DNA of 41,494 nt from a virus. The position numbers and the translations under genes are program-made. Positions 13,038-21,140 of this stretch are shown in pieces; the first letter of the stretch is position 1, and each line of letters starts with the position of its first letter. The notes under the pieces are model-generated. The model did not search any database. It was given only the letters and a program-made list of their open reading frames with translations, and was not told the origin of the DNA. Where the stretch lies: positions 1-41,494 of IMG/VR virus record IMGVR_UViG_3300020213_000049; one strand, 5' to 3'.

Positions 13038-13162
13038 GTTGACAATTCAAGAAAGGTATATAGTTACATAAACTAGTGACTGTTGTTATTGCCGGAGCGA
13101 GTCTTTACCCGTCCGGCTTTTTTGTTTCGCTATAACAAAACGCCGAGTAACTTACCAAACTT
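13038..13162 (+). promoter_or_regulatory. Leader region with terminator and possible antiterminator before the scaffold gene
   Basis: TTGACA at 13038..13043 is followed by TATA-rich sequence (TATATAGT, non-ideal spacing), then a terminator (13091..13123). TTGTTAT (13083..13089) and AGCGA (13096..13100) can together pair with TCGCTATAACAA (13127..13138), a structure that would disrupt the terminator's 5' arm. It probably adjusts expression of scaffold and capsid relative to the packaging genes. Confidence 0.45.
13091..13123 (+). terminator. Intrinsic terminator between packaging and capsid genes
   Basis: GCCGGA (13091..13096) pairs with TCCGGC (13112..13117) around a 15-base loop, followed by six T residues. 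Because head genes follow directly, it is likely partial or regulated. Confidence 0.75.
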
Positions 13163-13741
13163 ATGGCAGATGAAATCGCAGAGGTGGTCGAAGAAGAAAT
13201 CTTAGACCCCGAAGTAGAAGAAAGTGTCGAACCCGAAGAAACCGAGGAGCAATCCGAGGAGACTGAAGAGACGACAATCCCTGTTCGTTCCAACGCTTCA
13301 TTCATAATCGAACGCCAAAAGCGTACGATTGAAAAGCTACGTTCAGAAGAAAGTCAAGAAGACCCTATTACAGAAAGACTCAATAGGATCGAAGAGATTG
13401 CTCTTGGGCAGTCTGATGATAAGGATTTAACTGAACTCTTTGAAAAAGAGCCAGATGCAAAGAAATATGCACTGAAGATACGGGCATACATGAACCATGA
13501 TGCTTACAAAGGCGTATCACCAGAAGTTATATACCATCATCTTGATTATTCCGAAGCCAAAACCAAAGTAGACAGTAAGCGTAAAGCTGCTGATCTCGAG
13601 GCTAGGCAAACAAGAAGTGTAGGCTCAGGCATACGCGATACCAGAAGCAGTGATAAAAAGACTGCTGATGATATTAAGAATATGTCTATGAAGGATTTTG
13701 AGGAATATGATAGGGAATTACAACGACAAGCACGTTCTTAA
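13163..13741 (+). CDS. Capsid scaffolding protein (192 aa)
   Basis: The N-terminal 45 residues are extremely acidic (ADEIAEVVEEEILDPEVEES...), followed by a helical charged body and a basic C-terminus (SMKDFEEYDRELQRQARS), the usual plan of phage scaffolds with a C-terminal capsid-binding tail. It lies immediately upstream of the major capsid gene, 20 bases apart. Scaffolds guide procapsid assembly and are removed during maturation. Confidence 0.8.
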   Translation: MADEIAEVVEEEILDPEVEESVEPEETEEQSEETEETTIPVRSNASFIIERQKRTIEKLRSEESQEDPITERLNRIEEIALGQSDDKDLTELFEKEPDAKKYALKIRAYMNHDAYKGVSPEVIYHHLDYSEAKTKVDSKRKAADLEARQTRSVGSGIRDTRSSDKKTADDIKNMSMKDFEEYDRELQRQARS

Positions 13742-13761
13742 TTCTAACAATTATATAAACT

Positions 13762-14721
13762 ATGGCTAATACAGGAACAGCACAAGTAACGCAAGCAACC
13801 ACAGAGTACTTTAACAAGAGACTCTTAATGAAAGCTACGCCTTATCTTTCTCACCACAAATGGGCAGATATTGCAGATATTCCACGAAACAGCGGAACAC
13901 TCATTCGCCGAAGACGTTATACACTGCTTGCAGCAGCTACAACGCCTATCGTTGAAGGAGTAACACCAGACCTCCAACAGTTAGCAGTTACGAACGTAGA
14001 CACTACCGTTCAAGAATACGGATCAGGTGTATTACTAACTCGAAAATTGCTATACACAACTGCTGACCCAATTCTACGAGAAGTAAATGAACTTCTTGCA
14101 CAGAGTGCAGGGAACTCTCTCGACCAATTGAACAGAGACGAACTAGCTACAACGACTACGAAGCAATACGCTTCCACTGCTACATCTACAGGTACTGTAA
14201 CTTCAGCAATGAAAATTACAAAAGACGAGATTAAGGAAGTAGTACGTACGTTGAAGAACAACAACGCGATGAAAATCACTGAGATGTTGAACCACAATGA
14301 TGGTTTTAATAGCTCTCCGATTCCAGCTTCATTTATTGGATTAGTACATCCAAACGCTTCATTCGACCTCAAGGACATCACAGGATTTATAAAGGTTGAA
14401 GAATACGGTTCTCAGAAAGCTGCTTTTGAAAACGAAATTGGTACGCTTGATGAAGTAAGATTCATCGAAACTACTAATTCAAAGGTTCGTACAGCACTAG
14501 GAGCTGGCGGAATAGACGTATATTCCACAATCATCTTGGCTAAAGAAGCTTACATGAACTCCCGCATTGCAGGAGAAGGACTACGAAACATCATGGAAGG
14601 TCCTGGAGGAAATGGGGATCCATTCCATCAGAGAACAACTTCAGTATGGTTTGCTACATTTGCAACTAATATATTGAACGATGCGTTCTTAGTAGACTTA
14701 CAGCACTCAGTATCAGCGTAA
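13762..14721 (+). CDS. Major capsid protein, N4-gp56 family
   Basis: Matches the N4-gp56 family of HK97-fold capsid proteins: FNKRLLMKATPYLSHHKWAD, RRRYTLLAAATTPIVEGVTP (about 50-69), VQEYGSGVLLTRKLLYTTADP, and AQSAGNSLDQLNRDELATTT, all in the family's expected order. At 319 residues it is near the usual length. The C-terminal part holds the extended P-domain-like region ending in VDLQHSVSA. It builds the icosahedral head together with the scaffold upstream and the structural proteins downstream. Confidence 0.95.
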   Translation: MANTGTAQVTQATTEYFNKRLLMKATPYLSHHKWADIADIPRNSGTLIRRRRYTLLAAATTPIVEGVTPDLQQLAVTNVDTTVQEYGSGVLLTRKLLYTTADPILREVNELLAQSAGNSLDQLNRDELATTTTKQYASTATSTGTVTSAMKITKDEIKEVVRTLKNNNAMKITEMLNHNDGFNSSPIPASFIGLVHPNASFDLKDITGFIKVEEYGSQKAAFENEIGTLDEVRFIETTNSKVRTALGAGGIDVYSTIILAKEAYMNSRIAGEGLRNIMEGPGGNGDPFHQRTTSVWFATFATNILNDAFLVDLQHSVSA

Positions 14722-14757
14722 ATATCAGCGTAATCTAACCCGTAACTCATAAAAAAT

Positions 14758-15315
14758 ATGCCTAAATTAAGTAAAGAAGAACTTATAGCAAAGCTTGCAT
14801 CACTCGGAGTACCATTTGATGTAACAGCTTCATATAATGACCCCCTCAAAGTCCTCAAGGGACAAGGAGAGACCCCGGCTCTCGAACAGGCAGATGGAAT
14901 AGCAGATGGAATAGCAACTGAAAAAGCAGATGTAAAAGAAATAGCAGTAGTTTCATCGGAAGAAGACGGAAAGACCGCAGAAGAAAAAGCGGTTATAAAA
15001 GAAGTAACTAATCCATTTTCTTCCTTTGAAACAAAGCAGCCCCTAACAGGAAAAGCACAACTTATGCGTAAGATTCTTATGAGTCAGCCACGAGTACCTG
15101 CATATATCCCTCTAGGGCATGAGGAAAAGATAGGCTCAACTCACCAAGTAACTTTGAACGGATACACAATGTTCATCCGCAAAGGACAACAGGTAGATGT
15201 ACCTTATCAAGTGAAAGAAGTTCTCGATGAGAAATTCGCACACCAAATGAACGTTCGCCAGCATCCACTTAGAGTAAGTAATGTGGCAGACGTAAAACTG
15301 CAATCATTCGACTAA
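14758..15315 (+). CDS. Conserved virion-associated protein downstream of the capsid gene (185 aa)
   Basis: The N-terminal part begins with a SAP-like helix pair (KLSKEELIAKLASLGVPFD) and a low-complexity acidic linker. The C-terminal 90 residues (LMSQPRVPAYIPLGHEEK...VTLNGYTMFIRKGQQVDVPYQVKEVLDEKF) match a beta-rich protein that commonly follows N4-gp56-type capsid genes and is probably a head protein. Exact role unknown. Confidence 0.7.
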   Translation: MPKLSKEELIAKLASLGVPFDVTASYNDPLKVLKGQGETPALEQADGIADGIATEKADVKEIAVVSSEEDGKTAEEKAVIKEVTNPFSSFETKQPLTGKAQLMRKILMSQPRVPAYIPLGHEEKIGSTHQVTLNGYTMFIRKGQQVDVPYQVKEVLDEKFAHQMNVRQHPLRVSNVADVKLQSFD

Positions 15316-15336
15316 TCAACCTAACTAACTAAAACT

Positions 15337-15675
15337 ATGCCCGTAACAACTACATTAAAATCAGGAGACGGAGTAGCGCGAATTGCATCAGGTACTTATA
15401 TTACCGATGTAACCGCAGCTGCCCACGACGTGAATTGTGGATTTGAACCAAAACACGTAACTGTGTACAACGAAACATCAAGAGACTCCATTGAATGGAA
15501 TGACACTATGGCTAATGCAGAAGGCTTCAAACGAGTAGCCGCAGGAACAGGTACATTCATCACAACGCTTGGTATCACTCCACTTGATAACGGAACTACA
15601 AAAGGATTCCGTATCGGACTTGATACAGACATCAACGTAACAAACGAACAGGTTTCTTGGGTCGCCCGAGGATAA
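15337..15675 (+). CDS. Putative head decoration or structural protein (112 aa)
   Basis: A beta-rich protein (RIASGTYITDVTAAAHDVNC, FEPKHVTVYNETSRDSIEWN, GFRIGLDTDINVTNEQVSW) between the capsid gene and other structural genes. The pattern resembles small capsid-associated proteins in related phages, where a sheet presents NET..D..EW. Likely a virion component. Confidence 0.65.
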   Translation: MPVTTTLKSGDGVARIASGTYITDVTAAAHDVNCGFEPKHVTVYNETSRDSIEWNDTMANAEGFKRVAAGTGTFITTLGITPLDNGTTKGFRIGLDTDINVTNEQVSWVARG

Positions 15676-15684
15676 TTTAGACAA

Positions 15685-15736
15685 GACACTTTATTTACGC
15701 CCAACAAGCCAGGTAGTGTCAGGCTTTCAGTTGGGC
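15685..15736 (+). promoter_or_regulatory. Intergenic hairpin with loop complementary to upstream sequence (pseudoknot candidate)
   Basis: GCCCAAC (15699..15705) pairs with GTTGGGC (15730..15736), and inside it AAGCC (15706..15710) with GGCTT (15722..15726). The apical loop contains AGTGTC (15715..15720), perfectly complementary to GACACT (15685..15690) upstream. No U-tract follows, so it is not a terminator; it could be an mRNA-processing, stability or translation element between structural genes. Confidence 0.55.
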
Positions 15737-15755
15737 AATAAACTACAACACAACT

Positions 15756-16220
15756 ATGAGTTTCAAATCAGACGTAGCAGGAGCAGTATCAGAACAACTA
15801 CAGGGGGTAAAGAATGTAACTCGAGTATCAAATACATTACCTCAATCAGTTGCAGCACCAATCTTCGTAGTAAGCGGAGCAGTAAAGATTGTTGAAATTG
15901 TAGGAGAAGTGATGACAGTTATTCAAACGCAACTAAACAACACAAAGCTTATCGCAAACCCTACAGTGGGAGCTGATACAGACATTTGTGCAGTTCTTGA
16001 CATAACTGCAGCCGCAGTTGGTTCAATGTTTAACATTACAGGGACACTTGCAAACGCAATGGTACTTCAAGCAAACGGTACCCACATCGCACAATTAGGA
16101 GAAGTAGTTATACCAACAGGTACAATCGACTTGAGCTGTTCCGCCTCTAACACAGGAGCTATTAAGTGGAGCGTTGCATATATCGCATTAGAAGCAGGAG
16201 CAACTGTAGCAGCTGCTTAA
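15756..16220 (+). CDS. Structural protein (154 aa)
   Basis: Ala/Val/Thr-rich and beta-prone (VSGAVKIVEIVGEVMTVIQT, AVLDITAAAVGSMFNITG, GEVVIPTGTIDLSCSASNTG), typical of phage head or neck structural proteins. It lies between the hairpin and the first SPS-repeat protein, whose start is 14 bases downstream. No more specific assignment. Confidence 0.65.
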   Translation: MSFKSDVAGAVSEQLQGVKNVTRVSNTLPQSVAAPIFVVSGAVKIVEIVGEVMTVIQTQLNNTKLIANPTVGADTDICAVLDITAAAVGSMFNITGTLANAMVLQANGTHIAQLGEVVIPTGTIDLSCSASNTGAIKWSVAYIALEAGATVAAA

Positions 16221-16233
16221 TTGCGGTAGCCCT

Positions 16234-16845
16234 ATGAAAAACAGCAACAAAGTACTATTGGACGCGGTGTCAGTGGGGCAGGAGTCTCTAGCTTTCAACG
16301 TGGAAGAATACGGCAGAGTTGGGTTCCAATTCCTTGCAGACGCTGTAACAAGCGGACAGGGCATCTTCACAGTTGATGGGACGATAGACGGTTCTACATG
16401 GATGAGAATAAACACGTTGATAGCCAACGTTTCAAATAGCAATTCTCAATCACTAACCAGAGTGGCAAGCGTGGTCTTGAGTACGTCGGTGAGCAGATCA
16501 TCTTCGGCTTCGATTTCTCCGTCAGCTTCAAGAAGCCCGTCGGCTTCAACATCTCCGTCTAACTCTCTTAGCCCGTCGATTTCTCCGTCAGCTTCAAGAA
16601 GCCCGTCGGCTTCAGCGTCACTTTCCCCGTCAGCGTCAGCCTCAGGGTCACCCTCGTCCTCGAGAAGCCCGTCGGCGTCGTTTTCGCCAAGTGCCAGCGT
16701 ATCGTTAAGCCCATCAATCCAAGCAGATATTACATCTTCTGCACTTGTATGGCTTGATCCGTTCCTTGCACTTAAGGCAGTACGAGTTGGATTAGTGATA
16801 AGTGGAGCTGGAAGGTATTCAGCCTTTGTACAGGTAACTGAATAG
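16234..16845 (+). CDS. Structural protein with an internal SPS mucin-like repeat (203 aa)
   Basis: Residues 1-80 form a beta-rich domain (EYGRVGFQFLADAVTSGQGIFTVDGTIDGSTWMRIN), residues 84-161 are SPSAS-type repeats, and residues 163-203 resume a beta domain (SSALVWLDPFLALKAVRVGLV). The flanking halves look like one common small phage structural fold whose middle has been replaced or extended by the repeat, so the low-complexity tract is an insertion into a loop. The repeat would project from the virion and offers dozens of Ser acceptors for O-linked sugars. Confidence 0.7.
   Translation: MKNSNKVLLDAVSVGQESLAFNVEEYGRVGFQFLADAVTSGQGIFTVDGTIDGSTWMRINTLIANVSNSNSQSLTRVASVVLSTSVSRSSSASISPSASRSPSASTSPSNSLSPSISPSASRSPSASASLSPSASASGSPSSSRSPSASFSPSASVSLSPSIQADITSSALVWLDPFLALKAVRVGLVISGAGRYSAFVQVTE
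16483..16716 (+). repeat. SPS repeat tract 1 (Ser-Pro-Ser-X-Ser units)
   Basis: GC-rich repetitive DNA of units such as CCGTCGGCTTC and AGAAGCCCGTC encoding SPSAS/SRSPS. Both TCN and AGY serine codons are used, so the protein pattern is better kept than the DNA pattern. Confidence 0.85.
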
Positions 16846-16860
16846 TGATAAGATAGAGGA

Positions 16861-17580
16861 ATGAAACCTAACGAGCTTGCAACTTACGTAAGGCTTCTTA
16901 CAAAAACAAATTCTACTACGTTCACAGACGCAGACATGCTCGTGTTTGCGAACTTGTACATAGATGAGTTCGCATCGAGAATAGTTGAAATGGATACGGG
17001 AGCTTTCGAAGTCCCGTATCTGTTCAACCTCGTTGCTAATCAGAGAGAGTACGCTATTGGAGATGACGTATTAAACCGTCTCCATAAAGTAGAGATTAAG
17101 TTCACGGCTACAGATGACAGACAACCTGCAACCTATGTAAAGGATTACAGAGGCTCAGAAACAGAGGCTCAAATCACATCCCTATACAGCAACGGCTTAG
17201 GAGGATTTGCCTATACACTTCGCCGTAGGGCGATGTTGCTGTTATCCGGAACTATCATCACTGTGTCTCAAGGGGTAAGAATGACATCGTTAGTCTTCCC
17301 AGAGAAGCTAGCAAACCTCACTGATAGCTCAGTAAGCATGGAAGTAGACCCATCAAGCACTACGTTTGGGTTTCCAAGACAATTCCATGAATTACTAGGG
17401 CGTAAAATATCCATAGCATGGAAGAGCCTACAAGCAATGGCACTTTCTCCTTTAGAGCAAAGCTTTGAAAGAGATTTACTGAAACAACTCGAAGCATATT
17501 CAACAACTAATAACGAGGGTACGACACGTTCTGATGATGTAACTAATCAGGATAGTGGAAATGATGGATATGATTATTAG
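16861..17580 (+). CDS. Head-tail adaptor protein (SU10-adaptor-like, 239 aa)
   Basis: The opening (ELATYVRLLTKTNSTTFTDADML) and the segment EVPYLFNLVANQREYAIGDDVLNRLHKVEIK are characteristic of a frequent phage adaptor protein related to the SU10 podovirus adaptor. Later parts (LLLSGTIITVSQGVRM, FGFPRQFHELLGRKISIAWK) continue the family pattern. It joins portal to tail. The C-terminus is acidic and low complexity. The ATG has TAAGAT 6 nt upstream, but AGAGGA between them could also serve as a Shine-Dalgarno. Confidence 0.8.
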   Translation: MKPNELATYVRLLTKTNSTTFTDADMLVFANLYIDEFASRIVEMDTGAFEVPYLFNLVANQREYAIGDDVLNRLHKVEIKFTATDDRQPATYVKDYRGSETEAQITSLYSNGLGGFAYTLRRRAMLLLSGTIITVSQGVRMTSLVFPEKLANLTDSSVSMEVDPSSTTFGFPRQFHELLGRKISIAWKSLQAMALSPLEQSFERDLLKQLEAYSTTNNEGTTRSDDVTNQDSGNDGYDY

Positions 17581-17622
17581 ATAGTTGATACTTTTTTAAT
17601 ATCGGAGTAATATATTTATAAT

Positions 17623-17754
17623 ATGTCTATTTCTAAGTCGATACTGATACGGGTGAGGATGTTCTTCTTCATGCTGTATCTTGCTTTTGTTTCTTTGATT
17701 GACCCAGCTTTTGTGGCACACACAATAAAGGTTGCGGGCGGTAATATAAAATAA
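17623..17754 (+). CDS. Small membrane or secreted-type protein (43 aa)
   Basis: MSISKSILIRVRMFFFMLYL and AFVSLIDPAFVAHTIKVAGG: a basic start, one hydrophobic helix (about residues 13-26) and a short polar tail, like a signal peptide or single-pass membrane peptide. TATATT stands 6 nt before the ATG. The stop (17752-17754) is one base before the glycosyltransferase ATG, so it may also couple translation of that gene. Confidence 0.6.
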   Translation: MSISKSILIRVRMFFFMLYLAFVSLIDPAFVAHTIKVAGGNIK

Positions 17755-17755
17755 T

Positions 17756-18655
17756 ATGTTAAGTGTTGTTATTCCTAGCAGATCAGAACAGTATCTTCAG
17801 CAAACAGTGGATGATTTACTTAAAAAGGCTACAGGAGAGATTGAAGTCATTGTATCATTAGACGGCTACTGGCCATCTCCAATGCTCAATGACGATAAAA
17901 GGGTACGTATCATCCATCAAGGTAAGATAGACGACAACAGGGGCATGAGAGGGGCTATAAACGCAGGTATGAGGATAGCCCAAGGTGACTATGTCATGAA
18001 ATGCGATGAACACACTCTCTGGGATGAAGGTTTTGACGCGAAGCTTATCAAGGATTGTGAGGAACATGACGTTGTTGTTCCAAGAAGATACAGACTAGAC
18101 CCCGAAAAGTGGGAAATAATCACAGACGGAAGAAATCCAATAGACTATATGTACCTAACGTATCCTTTCATGCGTCCGGGTGATAAGACGAATGGCTTAA
18201 GAGGGCAGGAGTGGAAGGAAAGATTCACAGCTAATAAGGATATTATGTATGACGAAAGCATGTCTACTCAAGGAAGTGCGTATTTCATGCGTAAAAGCCA
18301 CTGGGATGAGGTAATAAAGGAGATGGACGAGGTAAGTTATGGGCCATTTACTAGTGAGGCTCAAGAAATCGGACTTAAAACACAACTAAGCGGGGGTAGA
18401 TTGATGACAAACAAGAATACTTTTTATGCTCATTGGTGGAAGGGCAAGGCTGGGAAGAACTACAAGTTCACAAACGCTCAATACGACAAACATCAGGCAG
18501 AAACAGAGGCAGGGAGAGTGTATTCAATACAATACTGGCTCACCACAAAGGACTACAAGCATGATTTTATGTGGCTAATGGAGAAGTTCGACCCTGTACC
18601 CACATGGCCCGCGGATTGGAAATCGCTTATCACTAATGAAATAAACAAACTATGA
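17756..18655 (+). CDS. GT-A family glycosyltransferase (GT2/GT27-like, 299 aa)
   Basis: The N-terminal Rossmann-like nucleotide-sugar site is clear: LSVVIPSRSEQYLQQTVDDLL, EVIVSLDGYW, GMRGAINAGMRIAQGDYVMKCDEHTLW. CDEH (residues 83-86) takes the place of the metal-binding DxD/DxH motif. Later SMSTQGSAYFMRKSHW, EAQEIGLKTQLSGGRLMTNKNTFYAHWW parallels the acceptor/lid region of polypeptide GalNAc-transferases and of the enzyme at 21137. It probably transfers a sugar to a virion protein. It is the first gene of an ATGA-coupled cassette. Confidence 0.88.
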   Translation: MLSVVIPSRSEQYLQQTVDDLLKKATGEIEVIVSLDGYWPSPMLNDDKRVRIIHQGKIDDNRGMRGAINAGMRIAQGDYVMKCDEHTLWDEGFDAKLIKDCEEHDVVVPRRYRLDPEKWEIITDGRNPIDYMYLTYPFMRPGDKTNGLRGQEWKERFTANKDIMYDESMSTQGSAYFMRKSHWDEVIKEMDEVSYGPFTSEAQEIGLKTQLSGGRLMTNKNTFYAHWWKGKAGKNYKFTNAQYDKHQAETEAGRVYSIQYWLTTKDYKHDFMWLMEKFDPVPTWPADWKSLITNEINKL

Positions 18656-19188
18656 AAAACCGCATAGAACTCGCAAAACACTTCGCAGAGCTAGGCTTTA
18701 CCAAAGGTGTTGAGGTGGGAGTGTGTGACGGTATCTACTCTGAGAAGTTGATGCAGAACATCCCCGGACTAACATTGCACGGCATTGACCCATACACTGA
18801 ATATCACGGCTACCCGAAAGAACGTATCGAACGGAAAAGGGTAGAAGCAATAGAAAGATTGCGTAAGTATCCTAATTATACACTTGTAAGATTAAAAAGC
18901 TTGGAAGCTGTGAAGCATTTTGCAGATGGCTCGTTGGACTTCGTATTTATCGACGGTGCCCATGACTATAAATCCGTAAAAGAAGATATAAACGCATGGT
19001 ATCCGAAGGTTCGTAAGGGAGGAATATTGTCAGGGCATGACTACTATCAAGGCAAGAGCGGTGGAATGGGAGTAATTAAAGCAGTAGATGAGTTTATTGC
19101 AGAGCACAAACTAGAACTGCAAACAACAGAATGGGATATGGAAGCGTATGTTGATGACCGCCAGCCCGACTACTACGTGCAACTATGA
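18652..19188 (+). CDS. Class I SAM-dependent methyltransferase (Methyltransf_24-like, 178 aa)
   Basis: The SAM-binding motif EVGVCDG (21-27), GIDPY (44-48), the FIDGAHDYKSVKEDI motif (about 99-113) and KVRKGGILSGHDYY (119-132) identify the Methyltransf_24/TylF-like group, which commonly O-methylates sugars. In this context it may methylate a glycan attached to a virion protein. It overlaps the upstream glycosyltransferase and the downstream 19-codon ORF by ATGA junctions. Confidence 0.88.
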   Translation: MKNRIELAKHFAELGFTKGVEVGVCDGIYSEKLMQNIPGLTLHGIDPYTEYHGYPKERIERKRVEAIERLRKYPNYTLVRLKSLEAVKHFADGSLDFVFIDGAHDYKSVKEDINAWYPKVRKGGILSGHDYYQGKSGGMGVIKAVDEFIAEHKLELQTTEWDMEAYVDDRQPDYYVQL

Positions 19189-19244
19189 AAGAAGTTTTTG
19201 TTATGTTAGCAGTTTTATGGGTAATTATGTATTTAACAATATGA
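19185..19244 (+). CDS. 19-residue hydrophobic micro-protein between two methyltransferases
   Basis: MKEVFVMLAVLWVIMYLTI, ATGA-coupled at both ends (start 19185 overlaps the upstream stop; stop 19242-19244 overlaps the downstream ATG at 19241). It is a single hydrophobic helix after a charged start. It could be a membrane micro-peptide or simply a coupling device that carries ribosomes between the two genes. Confidence 0.5.
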   Translation: MKEVFVMLAVLWVIMYLTI

Positions 19245-19834
19245 CCACACTCAAATACCTTACAGATAAATACAACATCCCCTTGGAGTATATTGAAATA
19301 CCCAACATTGGACGTAAGGAACTCGCAGAGATGTTCCACGAGCTTGATTTTAAGCGTGGTGTTGAGATTGGTGTTGCAAACGGGGAATACTCCGAAGCTA
19401 TCATGGTGGCAAACCCTAGTATTGAGATGTACGGCGTAGACCCGTATGTTTCGTATGAAGGGTATAAGGACTATAAGCTCAAATCTACATTCACTAGAAT
19501 GGAGCAGGAGGCACAAAACAAGCTATGTAGGTATCAGACATACAAGTTCATTAAAAAGTTCAGCACAGAGGCTTCCAAGGGCTTTAATGATAGCTCCTTG
19601 GACTTTGTTTACATAGATGGAAACCACGAAGGACACGCAGTAAAGGAAGATATAGAAGCATGGACTCCAAAAGTACGTAAAGGCGGATTAGTAGCAGGGC
19701 ATGACTTCACAGAACAATTGCCATCACTACGGAAAGAAGTTATATCGTATTGTAAAAACACAGATAGGCAGTTATTTATTCTTGGTAAGGGATTGTATAG
19801 TGATGTAATTAGAAGTTGGTTTTTTGTAGTATGA
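19241..19834 (+). CDS. Second class I SAM-dependent methyltransferase (197 aa)
   Basis: I start at MTTLKYLTDKYNIP (ATG at 19241); an in-frame ATG at 19148 would overlap the previous gene extensively. Motifs mirror the upstream enzyme: GVEIGVANGEYSE, YGVDPY, DFVYIDGNHEGHAVKEDIEAW, KVRKGGLVAGHDF. The two are paralogues that arose by duplication or were acquired together. Likely a sugar O-methyltransferase, possibly acting at a different position. The next gene is ATGA-coupled. Confidence 0.87.
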   Translation: MTTLKYLTDKYNIPLEYIEIPNIGRKELAEMFHELDFKRGVEIGVANGEYSEAIMVANPSIEMYGVDPYVSYEGYKDYKLKSTFTRMEQEAQNKLCRYQTYKFIKKFSTEASKGFNDSSLDFVYIDGNHEGHAVKEDIEAWTPKVRKGGLVAGHDFTEQLPSLRKEVISYCKNTDRQLFILGKGLYSDVIRSWFFVV

Positions 19835-20463
19835 ACATAGCAGTATTTTCCGCCAACCTTGGGAACTTTGAGAAGCCCACTCATCATGTGGAACAATCTA
19901 CCCCTGCGGATTACTTCCTATTCAATGATGAGAACTTTCCGCCTAGATTTAACGCCATGACCCCCCGACTACAGGCACGGTTAGTAAAAATGTTTATGTA
20001 TCAGATGAAGCCCGGATACAATTACTACCTATGGATAGATTCGTCATGTATTTTAAGCCATAAGGATTCAATACAATGGTTTATGAATCACTTAGGAGAC
20101 GCTGATATGGCAGTATTCAAACACCCGCACAGAAACACAATAGGAGAAGAAGCAAAGTACATCCAGCACAGGATAGATATAAAAACAAGATATATAACGT
20201 CACGGTATGAGAATGAGATACTAGATGAACAGATGAATGAAATAAACGAACCTGGGCTACCCCTGTACGCTACAACATCATTCATTATGAGAAATACATA
20301 CGACATGCACAAACTAATGAAGGAATGGTGGTATGGAACATCAAGATATCATATTGTGGACCAGGTATGGTTGCCGTATGCTATTAAGAAATCTCAATGC
20401 AAAGTGAATGTCATACCAGACAACTTTATGAAATGTGATTATATAAAACCTGTAAGAGTATGA
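19831..20463 (+). CDS. Glycosyltransferase-like protein resembling DUF616/TOD1 (210 aa)
   Basis: Starts at MNIAVFSANLGNFEKP (ATG at 19831, ATGA-coupled). YNYYLWIDSSCILSHKDSI and DADMAVFKHPHRNTIGEEAKYI resemble the core of DUF616-type glycosyltransferases (W-I-D then H-P-x-R...EEA), with a possible metal-binding Asp in WIDSS. Its place among glycosyltransferases supports a sugar-transfer role; the family assignment is from pattern recall and should be confirmed. Confidence 0.6.
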   Translation: MNIAVFSANLGNFEKPTHHVEQSTPADYFLFNDENFPPRFNAMTPRLQARLVKMFMYQMKPGYNYYLWIDSSCILSHKDSIQWFMNHLGDADMAVFKHPHRNTIGEEAKYIQHRIDIKTRYITSRYENEILDEQMNEINEPGLPLYATTSFIMRNTYDMHKLMKEWWYGTSRYHIVDQVWLPYAIKKSQCKVNVIPDNFMKCDYIKPVRV

Positions 20464-21140
20464 GCGACTTGACAATAGTTTACTATACCGCGAACAGAAT
20501 ACCTGCTGAATTTTCCAATGCGGTACGGAAGAACATCACAGAGGTATCTCAAGGCATTCCGATTATTAGTGTATCTCATCATCCTATTAGTTTTGGCAAG
20601 AATATAGTAGTAGAAGACGAACCGTCACATGTAAACATCTACAGAGATGCTTTATTAGGCGTGAAAGAAGCCACAACAAAGTACGTTTCGCTTTGTGAGG
20701 ACGATGTTTTATATTCAAAGGAACATTTCACATACCGCCCTCGGAGTAGAGTGTTTGGGTATGACCTTGCAGTGTGGAACATATTCACATGGGGAGAACC
20801 AGTTTTCCACAGGAAAGAAACAGGCAGGCGTAACATGTATAGCCTTATTTGTGAACGGAATATATTTATCGAAGCAATAGAGGAGAGATTCAGAAAATAC
20901 CCCGATGATTCAACCATTGATTTAGGAGTGTGGGCGGAGCCTTCGAAGTATGAGCGACAACTAGGCGTAACAGTTCAAGATTGGGAAGCGTATTATAGTT
21001 CAGTACCGCTTATTGCGTTCTCACATCAAACAGCTTTATCGTACAAAAACCTTGGCACAAGAAAAAGACAAGGGCATATCAAAGCACTGAACATCCCTAC
21101 TTGGGGGAGTGCTGATTCAGTGTTAAAATTATACAAATGA
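20460..21140 (+). CDS. Glycosyltransferase-like protein with an EDD motif (226 aa)
   Basis: Opens with TIVYYTANRIPAEFSNAVRK and has CEDDVLYSKEHFTYRP at residues 79-94, a likely nucleotide-sugar metal site. It is clearly paralogous to the C-terminal domain (about 340-557) of the next protein, which has ILFYTTNRLPIKFAKKV and EEDVLYSKEHFDFTP. It is ATGA-coupled on both sides. It probably adds a sugar, but no named family is recognised. Confidence 0.6.
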   Translation: MSDLTIVYYTANRIPAEFSNAVRKNITEVSQGIPIISVSHHPISFGKNIVVEDEPSHVNIYRDALLGVKEATTKYVSLCEDDVLYSKEHFTYRPRSRVFGYDLAVWNIFTWGEPVFHRKETGRRNMYSLICERNIFIEAIEERFRKYPDDSTIDLGVWAEPSKYERQLGVTVQDWEAYYSSVPLIAFSHQTALSYKNLGTRKRQGHIKALNIPTWGSADSVLKLYK

